Source: Promethearchaeota archaeon | Lineage (GTDB): Archaea > Asgardarchaeota > Lokiarchaeia > Sigynarchaeales > SOKP01 | Assembly (NCBI GenBank): GCA_014729315.1 | Contig: WJKD01000844.1 | Location: forward strand, 1 to 5,352 | Reading direction: 5' to 3' | DNA: 5,352 nt | Part shown: in pieces, positions 1 through 5,218 of the stretch | How positions within the stretch are numbered: the first letter of the stretch is position 1 | Layout of the letters: each line of letters starts with the position of its first letter | Translations under genes and position numbers: made by a program | Notes under the pieces: model-generated | Seen by the model: the letters and a program-made list of their open reading frames with translations, nothing else | Told to the model about the DNA's origin: nothing | Databases searched by the model: none

Positions 1-326
1 ATAAGAAATTCTCTAATCAAGATATTAATATCATTATCGCGTTAAAATTTTTTGACGGAATCAACGAAGAGATAAAAAAATTATTAAAATTATCAATCAC
101 AGTTCATTCAATTGTTGGAGATACCGTTATTCCCTTCGGGCTGCTTATTGCTGACCACGATTTTTTACTTACGACTCTGGATCAAGTAAAAGAGGCTCCA
201 GAATATACCTCAGGGCTATGGTTGGAAGATGGACGACCTAAACAAATCTTAGGATACGAGCACTTGTTTAGACATTTTATAAGCTCTGAATGCAAGAAGG
301 CAGAATTAACCACTAAAGAGAGATAA
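1..326 (+). CDS. C-terminal fragment of a possible TrmB-like transcription regulator (partial)
   Basis: An open frame runs in from the left edge (first full codon at base 3) to a TAA at 324-326, giving about 107 residues with no start in the window. It begins KKFSNQDINIII and contains the segments VIPFGLLIADHDFLL, SGLWLED and HLFRHFI. The order 'hydrophobic strand, GLLIAD, variable loop, G-(I/L)-W, then L/F-R-x-F near the end' resembles the end of the phospholipase-D-like effector domain in archaeal TrmB-family regulators, where this half follows an N-terminal winged helix. That is pattern resemblance only. The DNA-binding half, which would decide the matter, lies outside the window. No catalytic HKD motif is visible. 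The hairpin just after the stop may mark the transcript end. Confidence 0.5.
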   Translation, partial: KKFSNQDINIIIALKFFDGINEEIKKLLKLSITVHSIVGDTVIPFGLLIADHDFLLTTLDQVKEAPEYTSGLWLEDGRPKQILGYEHLFRHFISSECKKAELTTKER

Positions 327-335
327 ACAAACCAT

Positions 336-356
336 ATATCTTTAATTAAAAGATAT
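336..356. promoter_or_regulatory. Perfect 8-bp inverted repeat after the partial gene
   Basis: The arms ATATCTTT (336-343) and AAAGATAT (349-356) are exact reverse complements around a 5-base AATTA loop, starting 10 bases after the upstream stop. The stem is A/T-rich with one G-C pair, and no strong T-run follows, so it is a weak intrinsic terminator at best. It could equally be an operator for a dimeric regulator. The function is inferred; only the symmetry is seen. Confidence 0.35.
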
Positions 357-370
357 TCTTGTTAAATGGA

Positions 371-459
371 TTAAATTTAAATTAAAAAAGGTCATAATAT
401 GATTAATACTTAAACGGGTTAAGTGGGTATGTCATACAATAATTGGAGGCAAGCTTAAT
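371..459 (+). promoter_or_regulatory. Promoter and leader of the first GTPase gene
   Basis: A TATA-like TTTAAATT lies at 376-383 in an A/T-rich tract. A start about 25 bases downstream would give a leader of roughly 50 bases. The leader holds a small hairpin (ACTTAA 408-413, loop ACGGG, TTAAGT 419-424) and ends in a good Shine-Dalgarno, GGAGG at 445-449, 10 bases before the ATG at 460. The Shine-Dalgarno is convincing and fixes the start; the TATA assignment is by eye. Confidence 0.5.
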
Positions 460-1032
460 ATGTCGCTCTGTGGAAAGATAGTTATTATAGGGAATGCTGG
501 AGTAGGCAAAACTAGCATTTTGGCACGTTATGTTGACGATATTTTTAAAGAAGAATATCTTCAAACAATAGGAGCAAATTTTTTGATCAAAGAAATAGAA
601 ATTAGTTCCCTTATTTCTAATTTAAAAATAAATAAAAAAAGGAAAAAGGAACTTTTAGAGAAAGGATTTAAGCTTTATTTCTGGGACATTGGCGGACAAA
701 CAGATAAGCTTTTTGCAAATGAATATTATTTTATTCAAGCAGTCGGTGCGATGGTCGTTTTTAATGTCGCTGACAAACAATCCTTTGAAGATCTTGATTT
801 TTGGATTTCAAAAATGAAGGAATTAAGCGGAGATATACCGTTCGTTTTACTGGGTAATCAAACCGATTTAACTCATAGGCAAGTGAAAAAGCTTGAAATT
901 GAGGAAAAAATAGAAGATTTAGGAGTTGAATATTTCGAAACATCAGCAAAATTGAATAAAAATATTGACCAAGCTTTCGAAAGTTTGTCATGCCAAGTTA
1001 TTAAAAATTTCATTATTGAGAAGGAAGATTAA
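460..1032 (+). CDS. Rab/Arf-like small GTPase with an enlarged interswitch
   Basis: A complete 190-residue Ras-superfamily GTPase, expected to be a cytosolic or membrane-associated GTP/GDP switch. Seen: G1 P-loop GNAGVGKTS (11-19), G2 Thr36 in QTIGANF, G3 WDIGGQ (75-80), G4 NQTD (133-136) and G5 ETSAK (160-164). TIGxxF and the general layout are Rab/Ras-like, whereas WD(I/V)GGQ is typical of Arf-type proteins; such mixtures are common among Asgard GTPases. G4 has Gln in place of the usual Lys of NKxD. Between switch I and G3 (Thr36 to Trp75) there are about 17 more residues than in Rab proteins, with a lysine-rich stretch at 56-63. There is no C-terminal prenylation cysteine and no N-terminal Gly2 for myristoylation, so any membrane attachment must differ from the eukaryotic one. 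The start is supported by GGAGG 10 bases upstream. A paralog lies at 2658-3173. The partner and pathway are unknown. Confidence 0.93.
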   Translation: MSLCGKIVIIGNAGVGKTSILARYVDDIFKEEYLQTIGANFLIKEIEISSLISNLKINKKRKKELLEKGFKLYFWDIGGQTDKLFANEYYFIQAVGAMVVFNVADKQSFEDLDFWISKMKELSGDIPFVLLGNQTDLTHRQVKKLEIEEKIEDLGVEYFETSAKLNKNIDQAFESLSCQVIKNFIIEKED

Positions 1033-1048
1033 ACCGGTCTTGCCCTAA

Positions 1049-1378
1049 TATGATATCGGCGAGAATGGTTTTGAAAACCTCGAGGTCTTGATTGTTGGGC
1101 CTTGCGAAGAAGGTTTCTTTAGAGGTTTTGTTCTTAAAAAGAGTGAAAATAAATTAAAGAATACCTCCGCAATTCTCTTCTCTTCATTATTATTTGCTCT
1201 TTACCATGTTCCTCCCTTTTTAGTGCCTATTTCAACGATAATTACCTTTTTAGAGAATCGAATAGACGAGCCTAAAGAGTCGAGAAAGACGCATATACAA
1301 GTTTGGTTCTTACAGGTGATCAAGAAGCAGATATTCCGTTATTTGCCCGAACCGATCAAAGTGATCGCATTTTTGTAA
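1049..1378 (+). pseudogene. Truncated CPBP-family (CAAX-protease-like) intramembrane protease remnant
   Basis: The frame opens after a TAA at 1046-1048; the first usable start is a TTG at 1088 with no Shine-Dalgarno. Translation gives VGPCEEGFFRGFVL followed by a hydrophobic stretch with FALYHVPPFLVP. These match the first two signatures of CPBP/Abi intramembrane metalloproteases: the Glu-Glu-x3-Arg motif and the Phe-x3-His motif, which build the active site in the membrane. Family members usually have several more transmembrane helices on both sides and a third Asn/His motif. Here the upstream helices are absent, and after ISTIITFL (about base 1258) the sequence turns hydrophilic and family resemblance ends. 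The remaining frame to 1378 (96 aa from the TTG) overlaps a different frame and is probably not meaningful. It starts about 17 bases after the GTPase stop. It is most likely a gene fragment that can no longer form an active protease. Family assignment is fairly sure; non-functionality is inferred. Confidence 0.6.
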
Positions 1379-1698
1379 TCACAAGAACTCAATTTTTTGA
1401 GTTAATAGGGATTGATATAAAAGTCAAAACTCATCAGAAATACATTAAACTCTTCGACGCTTTTCACTCTCTTTATTCTAAAGCTTTGGAAAGTAAGGTG
1501 TGGTTTAAGATTTTAGCGAAAGAATCTCTCAAATTATTAAACGAGATGAAAAGAATAAAAAATTATAACGACATTCCAGTTACCTCTTCGGGTTATAAGA
1601 ATTTCTGTGAAAACCATCCAGATAGGCAAATTAAAAATTTGTACAGGGATGAAAGTGATAACCAAGGAAGCATACTCAAAAAGCTTTTAAAAAAATAA
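1303..1698 (+). CDS. Hypothetical protein, probably a 5'-truncated gene fragment
   Basis: A 131-residue frame from a TTG at 1303, ending at TAA 1696-1698. The frame is open back to 1276 (140 residues), but there is no ATG or Shine-Dalgarno upstream, so the start is doubtful. The N-terminal part reads like a β-rich globular domain (TSLVLTGDQEADIPLF, then DRIFVITRTQFFELIGIDI). The rest is a helical, charged region ending KKLLKK. It has no transmembrane segment, signal peptide or cysteine motif. I do not recognise the family. Its beginning overlaps the out-of-frame tail of the CPBP remnant, suggesting two gene pieces were joined near 1260-1280. It ends 42 bases before the LRR gene and in the same frame. 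It could be the C-terminal part of a larger decayed gene, or a short expressed protein. Confidence 0.4.
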   Translation: MVLTGDQEADIPLFARTDQSDRIFVITRTQFFELIGIDIKVKTHQKYIKLFDAFHSLYSKALESKVWFKILAKESLKLLNEMKRIKNYNDIPVTSSGYKNFCENHPDRQIKNLYRDESDNQGSILKKLLKK

Positions 1699-1740
1699 TT
1701 ACATAATAAATATTGAAATTTCTAATAAGTAATCCTATAT
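1699..1740 (+). promoter_or_regulatory. Candidate promoter of the LRR gene (leaderless)
   Basis: The 42-base gap holds an A/T tract, ATAATAAATATT (1703-1714), centred about 32 bases before the ATG at 1741. No purine-rich Shine-Dalgarno is visible before the ATG. The spacing fits an archaeal TATA box driving a leaderless or nearly leaderless transcript. In such an A/T-rich region this is weak evidence. Confidence 0.3.
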
Positions 1741-2655
1741 ATGAACGACTTAGTTAATTTTCGGGGAACAAAAATCATCCGCAAGGATAAAGAGTTACTT
1801 GAGGCTTTAGAGTCATCTCTTAATTTAACAGCTATTTTAGATACTAAAAGATATCCTAAAAGTCGTAGCTTTTTTCTATTTGATATAGAAGATTTTCGAG
1901 TTGTAAAGTTGGATCTTTCTCACCTGAACCTTAGAATAGTGCCCGAACCGCTCTTTTCCTTGTCAATGCTGCGTTCTCTTTATCTTTTTAAAAATAAAAT
2001 TGAACAGATATCCAGATCCATTAGTAGTCTCAAGTTCCTATCTCAATTAAATTTGGATTATAATAATCTTAATGCACTCCCCGATTCGTTTGCAACATTA
2101 AAAAATCTCCGGCATCTTGATTTAGATGCAAATCATTTTAAAAAATTTCCCAATTGTATATGTAATTTATCAAATTTACGCCGTTTACATTTTAGGGGAG
2201 ATTCAAATGCCCATCCCATTGAAATTAAACGGCTACCAGAAATATTTGGCGCCCTTACTAGACTCGAGACTCTAATAATGTCCGATCTGGGATTACAATC
2301 TCTTCCAGACACATTCGGAAACCTTATCAATTTAAAATTCCTTAATTTGGAAAAAAATAAATTAACTAAATTACCGATTTCCTTCGGAAATCTTTTTAAT
2401 TTAAAAGAATGCGATTTATGGAACAATAAAATTACTTGTCTTCCCGAATCTTTCGGGAGTTTAGAATCTTTGAAAAAACTGAACTTAGCTCATAATCCTC
2501 TTAGTTATATTCCTGAATCTTTTGCCAAATTAGACGCAAAACTATATTTGATAATAGATAACAAACGAATTCCCAATGTACCAGAAGCAGTAAGTGACAA
2601 ATTTTCTTTCTTGTATAGAGCTTTTCGAAGAAAAAAAAAATACAATTTAAAATAA
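1741..2655 (+). CDS. Leucine-rich-repeat protein (about nine LRRs)
   Basis: A 304-residue protein, predicted soluble (no signal peptide or membrane helix), expected to be a protein-binding scaffold. Residues 1-53 form a charged, helical N-terminal cap (KDKELLEALESSL) followed by FFLFDIEDFRVV; this cap-plus-LRR layout resembles LRR proteins I know from Asgard archaea. About nine repeats follow at 54-76, 77-99, 100-122, 123-145, 146-174, 175-197, 198-220, 221-243 and 244-266. They fit the 23-residue consensus LxxLxLxxNxLxxLPxxFGxLxN of the Shoc2/Roco class. The fifth repeat is enlarged to 29 residues, with DSNAHP in the loop. The C-terminal cap (267-304) ends in a basic tail, RAFRRKKKYNLK. The ATG at 1741 is the first in frame. 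The stop lies only 11 bases before the next frame's TTG. The basic tail is encoded by an A10 run (2631-2640) at which a -1 shift would enter the following GTPase frame. The ligand is unknown; the neighbouring GTPases are plausible partners by context only. Confidence 0.88.
   Translation: MNDLVNFRGTKIIRKDKELLEALESSLNLTAILDTKRYPKSRSFFLFDIEDFRVVKLDLSHLNLRIVPEPLFSLSMLRSLYLFKNKIEQISRSISSLKFLSQLNLDYNNLNALPDSFATLKNLRHLDLDANHFKKFPNCICNLSNLRRLHFRGDSNAHPIEIKRLPEIFGALTRLETLIMSDLGLQSLPDTFGNLINLKFLNLEKNKLTKLPISFGNLFNLKECDLWNNKITCLPESFGSLESLKKLNLAHNPLSYIPESFAKLDAKLYLIIDNKRIPNVPEAVSDKFSFLYRAFRRKKKYNLK
2631..2640 (+). other. A10 homopolymer at the LRR 3' end: possible frameshift site
   Basis: Ten consecutive A residues encode part of RRKKK in the LRR frame. 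The run contains the A-AAA-AAA heptamer that promotes -1 slippage in bacteria. The -1 frame is open from after TAG 2616-2618 to the GTPase stop at 3171-3173, so a shift here would make a roughly 475-residue LRR-GTPase polypeptide. A sequencing or assembly length error in the run would give the same appearance. Confidence 0.35.
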
Positions 2656-2666
2656 GTAAGACCTCG

Positions 2667-3173
2667 TTGCTCGCTCGATATGTCGACGATATTTTCAGAT
2701 CCGAATATCATCAAACTATAGGAGCGAATTTTTTAATTAAAGAAATAGATTTAAACAAAATAATCGATAAATGCGAGATGCACGATGTGGATTTAATTGA
2801 GGATCTTAAATCTAAGGGGTTCAAACTTTATTTCTGGGATATAGGAGGTCAGACAGACAAGCTTTTTGTTACAGAATATTACTTTATAAGAGCTTTAGGT
2901 GCTATGGTAATATTTAATGTCGCTGACAAAGAATCATTTAAAGATCTTGATTTTTGGATCTCAAAAATGAAGGAGCTAAGCGGAGAAATTCCCTTTATAC
3001 TCGTAGGAAATAAAATTGATTTGGAAAATAAACGTCTCGTTTCTGCAGAAGAAATTAAAAAGAAAGCGGAACAGTATAATGTCGATTATTTTGAAACTAG
3101 TGCGAAGCTAAACGAGAGTGTGGATAAAGCTTTTGAAGATTTATCAATTAAGATCTTAAATAATTTTAAATAA
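2667..3173 (+). CDS. Rab/Arf-like small GTPase lacking its P-loop (5'-truncated paralog, possible pseudogene)
   Basis: 168 residues from a TTG; homology to the first GTPase reaches back to codon 2658, giving KTSLLARYVDDIF. Upstream of this Lys-Thr-Ser the frame reads KKKKIQFKIS, with none of the P-loop glycines and no proper β1. Numbering from the TTG, the rest is intact: switch I Thr17 (QTIGANF), G3 WDIGGQ (57-62), canonical G4 NKID (115-118) and G5 ETSAK (143-147). By hand alignment, the block from GFKLYFWDIGG to the G4 Asn matches the first GTPase at about 55 of 65 residues, while the interswitch insert (about 28-50) is almost unrelated. The TTG has no Shine-Dalgarno, and no ATG occurs until residue 38. 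Without the P-loop, normal nucleotide binding is not expected. It is either a decayed partial copy, the GTPase part of a former or frameshifted LRR-GTPase fusion, or a misassembly. The conserved downstream motifs argue that any loss is recent or that the core is still under selection. Confidence 0.7.
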   Translation: MLARYVDDIFRSEYHQTIGANFLIKEIDLNKIIDKCEMHDVDLIEDLKSKGFKLYFWDIGGQTDKLFVTEYYFIRALGAMVIFNVADKESFKDLDFWISKMKELSGEIPFILVGNKIDLENKRLVSAEEIKKKAEQYNVDYFETSAKLNESVDKAFEDLSIKILNNFK

Positions 3174-3242
3174 ACTACTTCTTACTTTTAATCTTTATAC
3201 AATCTAATAATTTATTTTTAGCCACCTTTTAATAACCTTAAC
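3174..3242 (+). promoter_or_regulatory. T-rich gap: possible GTPase terminator and cofC promoter
   Basis: Directly after the GTPase stop the plus strand is pyrimidine-rich, with T-runs at 3174-3197, as at many archaeal termination sites. An A/T block, AATAATTTATTTTTA (3206-3220), is centred about 30 bases before the cofC ATG at 3243. There is no Shine-Dalgarno (AACCTTAAC precedes the ATG). Together this suggests a separate, leaderless cofC transcript rather than co-transcription with the GTPase. Confidence 0.35.
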
Positions 3243-3977
3243 ATGAGTATTTTATTGATTCCGGTTGCTCCTCTATCAAGAACGAAATCAAGATTGCGGG
3301 ATTGTTTTTCAAAAGAACAACTCAAGGCTCTAACTATAGCGATGTTCAAGGATCTTGGAACGCTATTAAAAGATTTAGGTATTTATGACGAAAAAATAGT
3401 ATACTGTAATAATTCGGAGATTTTAGATTTAGCTGAGGAATATAATTTAATTGGAATCAAAGAAAAATTAACCACACCCCGCCAAAACTTTGCAACTGTG
3501 ATCCAGGATTTAAATAGCATTGCTATAGACGAATTTAATGCTAAAAAAACTGTCTTCACATTTTTGGATTTGATTTTAATTTCCCAAAAAAATTTCAAAG
3601 AAATTCATTCGCTTATGAAAAAGTACTCCTTAGTTGTGTGTCCTGCGATACATTCGGCAGGAGTCTCTATTTTAGGTAGAACTCCTCCTGAAATTGTTTC
3701 GTCGGCTTGTTTTTCAAACCCTAAGCTCCCCTCATTCGTCGCACTATTAAACGAAGCTCAAGAAAGAGAAGTTAAGCAAATATCTATTTACGATTCTTTT
3801 CGGGCCAGTTTTGATGTGGATATTAAACAAGACTTGATATTAGCCTTTGAATATTTAAAGATATTCAACCTAATGAATACTGAAACATTTTCTTTTTTAA
3901 AACAAAATTTAAAACTCAAATTGCAGAAAAAAAGTGTAGAGAACAATCGAGAATTTACAATAACGCGCAAAAGTTAA
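3243..3977 (+). CDS. cofC: Divergent CofC-like 2-phospho-L-lactate guanylyltransferase
   Basis: A 244-residue cytosolic nucleotidyltransferase-fold protein. CofC joins GTP with 2-phospho-L-lactate (phosphoenolpyruvate in some lineages), making the guanylylated intermediate that CofD uses in coenzyme F420 synthesis. Seen: N-terminal IPVAPLSRTKSRL (6-18), matching the family's V-P-x-K-SRL nucleotide-binding start; an AMFKDL helix (33-38); Asp109 in FLDLILI, where the family has a D-L-P-L metal-site motif; CPAIHSAGVSILGRTPP (133-149), where it has P-x-x-x-GGTNAL and PP; and DVDIKQDL (191-198), matching the closing D-V-D-x-x-x-D-L. Proline is lost from DLPL and the GGTNAL region is altered. The protein has a roughly 30-residue basic tail (215-244) beyond the usual length. 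The overall order supports CofC, but the changed motifs raise the possibility of altered substrate or reduced activity. No other F420 gene lies in the window. It converges on the coiled-coil gene. Confidence 0.78.
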   Translation: MSILLIPVAPLSRTKSRLRDCFSKEQLKALTIAMFKDLGTLLKDLGIYDEKIVYCNNSEILDLAEEYNLIGIKEKLTTPRQNFATVIQDLNSIAIDEFNAKKTVFTFLDLILISQKNFKEIHSLMKKYSLVVCPAIHSAGVSILGRTPPEIVSSACFSNPKLPSFVALLNEAQEREVKQISIYDSFRASFDVDIKQDLILAFEYLKIFNLMNTETFSFLKQNLKLKLQKKSVENNREFTITRKS

Positions 3978-3979
3978 AA

Positions 3980-4003
3980 ATTAGTTTAGAATTCAAAACT
4001 AAT
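3980..4003. terminator. Hairpin at the convergent cofC / coiled-coil junction, likely bidirectional terminator
   Basis: Arms ATTAGTTT (3980-3987) and AAACTAAT (3996-4003) are perfect 8-bp reverse complements around an 8-base loop. The hairpin begins 3 bases after the cofC stop and overlaps the last codons of the minus-strand gene. On the minus strand it is followed by a run of five T, the form of an intrinsic terminator; on the plus strand the following tract is only moderately T-rich. Confidence 0.45.
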
Positions 4004-5218
4004 ATTTACCTTTACATCTTCTTGAATAATATCTTTTACTTGGTTCTGAAATTCTTCTCGCTCTTTTTTTAAAGTAGCTAAATATCTCAGATAATCCTTG
4101 TTTCTGCGATTGAAATCGTTTTCTGCGTGCTCAAGTTTAATAGTATAGGTTGATATCTGGTTCTTTAAATCCTCGTATTTTTCAGCAAGTCCTTTTTCGC
4201 TAATTTTCTTTTCTAATTCTTTGATTTCACTCTTAAGAGAGTTTAAAGTCTTGATTTTTTCTTCAACAATTTTTTGTTCGAAGATTTGATTAATTTGTTC
4301 GATTGTCTTTTCTTTTGTTTCTGATTTAAGATTAAGCACATTTGAATCTTCTAAAGTGTGTCTTAGGTGAACCAACATCGCCGTGAATTTCGGGAGGTCC
4401 TTTCTTTCTTTGCCTAAAATTTTAATCGGTTTTTTCAAAAATTTGTTAAGATAATTTAAATCAAAATTCGCAATCTGAAAGTCTCCTCTTTCTAATTCGA
4501 ATTTTAATTTTTTTAACGCTTTCTTAAACCCTAGATCATCGTTTATCCTAATTTTTAGTCTGAATAAATCGTCTTTCTTTTCTTTTAATTGTTCGAATAA
4601 TTCGTTTTTCCCTATTTTTAGTAATTCCTTGTTAAACCGTTCGAGTTCCTCTTTAATTTCTTCTAAGTTATTTTCGTATTCGATTAAATCTTTTTTTGAA
4701 TTTTCGATATTTTCTTTAAGATTGAAGAATTTGGGGATTTTATTTAAGATATCTTCGGCATTTTTGAGTTCAGTATATTTTTTCCTCAGATACTTGTCAA
4801 GAATCGCTTGTCTTTTCCCTAATTTTCTCGTTATGTAATTTAATTCCTTTATTTCTGATTGAGTTTCTTTCTGGAACTTTGGAAGAGATTTTTTAGCGAT
4901 ACTGTTAATTGAACGGAATAATTTTTTGATGGAATTAGACAGATCGTTTAAAATTTCGTAATCGAAATGATCCTTAGGGATATCGATCTCGTCTGTATAA
5001 GATTTGACCCGGTCAATAAACAAATTCAACGATCTTTTCGCTTTCTCGTCTACACGACCTTCGGCTTCTGCAAAATGGTCCATGCATAACTTGATGTTTA
5101 TAATTTCGTCTTGGATATCTGACAATATTTTGGAGATTCCTCGTTTCACTTTGTAAAAAAGTTCGTCGAGTCTCCCGTTGTAAACTTCCTCAAAATCTTC
5201 TAAGGATACTTCAATCAC
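3986..5218 (-). CDS. Long coiled-coil protein of unknown function
   Basis: A 410-residue, highly charged, Lys/Glu-rich protein, almost entirely helical, with no signal peptide, membrane segment or Walker motif, so not an SMC or Rad50 ATPase. Residues 1-160 form a helical region with few prolines (DELFYKVKRGISKILSDI). Residues 165-225 are a strong heptad coiled coil (NNLEEIKEELERFNKELL). Residues 226-300 look more globular (FKKALKKLKFELE, DLNYLNKFLKKPIKIL, LVHLRHTLED). Residues 301-395 are a second coiled coil (TIEQINQIFEQKIVEEKI onward), and the protein ends in a short strand-like VKVNISFEF. Two antiparallel coils around a central domain would suit a scaffold, tether or filament-forming protein. 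The start is GTG (bases 5218-5216), supported by GGAGAG on the minus strand at 5232-5227, eight bases upstream. I do not recognise a named family. It is transcribed toward cofC with only 8 bases between stops. Confidence 0.85.
   Translation of the reverse strand: MIEVSLEDFEEVYNGRLDELFYKVKRGISKILSDIQDEIINIKLCMDHFAEAEGRVDEKAKRSLNLFIDRVKSYTDEIDIPKDHFDYEILNDLSNSIKKLFRSINSIAKKSLPKFQKETQSEIKELNYITRKLGKRQAILDKYLRKKYTELKNAEDILNKIPKFFNLKENIENSKKDLIEYENNLEEIKEELERFNKELLKIGKNELFEQLKEKKDDLFRLKIRINDDLGFKKALKKLKFELERGDFQIANFDLNYLNKFLKKPIKILGKERKDLPKFTAMLVHLRHTLEDSNVLNLKSETKEKTIEQINQIFEQKIVEEKIKTLNSLKSEIKELEKKISEKGLAEKYEDLKNQISTYTIKLEHAENDFNRRNKDYLRYLATLKKEREEFQNQVKDIIQEDVKVNISFEF

Noticed and set aside
399..415. 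Mini-ORF starting at ATG 399 in the GTPase leader
   Set aside because: Only four codons before a TAA and no ribosome-binding site; not a credible regulatory uORF.
761..991. Minus-strand open frame of 76 codons inside the first GTPase
   Set aside because: It lies antisense to well-supported GTPase motifs and has no start signal; it is a reading-frame shadow.
2133..2426. Minus-strand open frame of 97 codons within the LRR gene
   Set aside because: Antisense to the LRR repeats; its repeated residues mirror the repeat periodicity of the real gene.
1081..2666. AAGACCTCG at 2658-2666 matched by its reverse complement at 1081-1089, near two truncated 5' ends
   Set aside because: A nine-base match is expected by chance in a window of this size, so it was not taken as a recombination site.
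2505..2714. Minus-strand open frame crossing the LRR-GTPase junction
   Set aside because: It carries no recognisable motif, has no ribosome-binding site, and is antisense to two coding regions; the FFFLRK stretch is simply the complement of the A-run region.
3383..3970. Two short minus-strand open frames within cofC
   Set aside because: Both are antisense to conserved CofC segments and have no start signals.
4629..4838. Plus-strand Ser/Leu/Phe-rich open frame that looks like membrane helices
   Set aside because: Its hydrophobic composition is the complement of Lys/Glu-rich coiled-coil codons on the minus strand, a known artefact.
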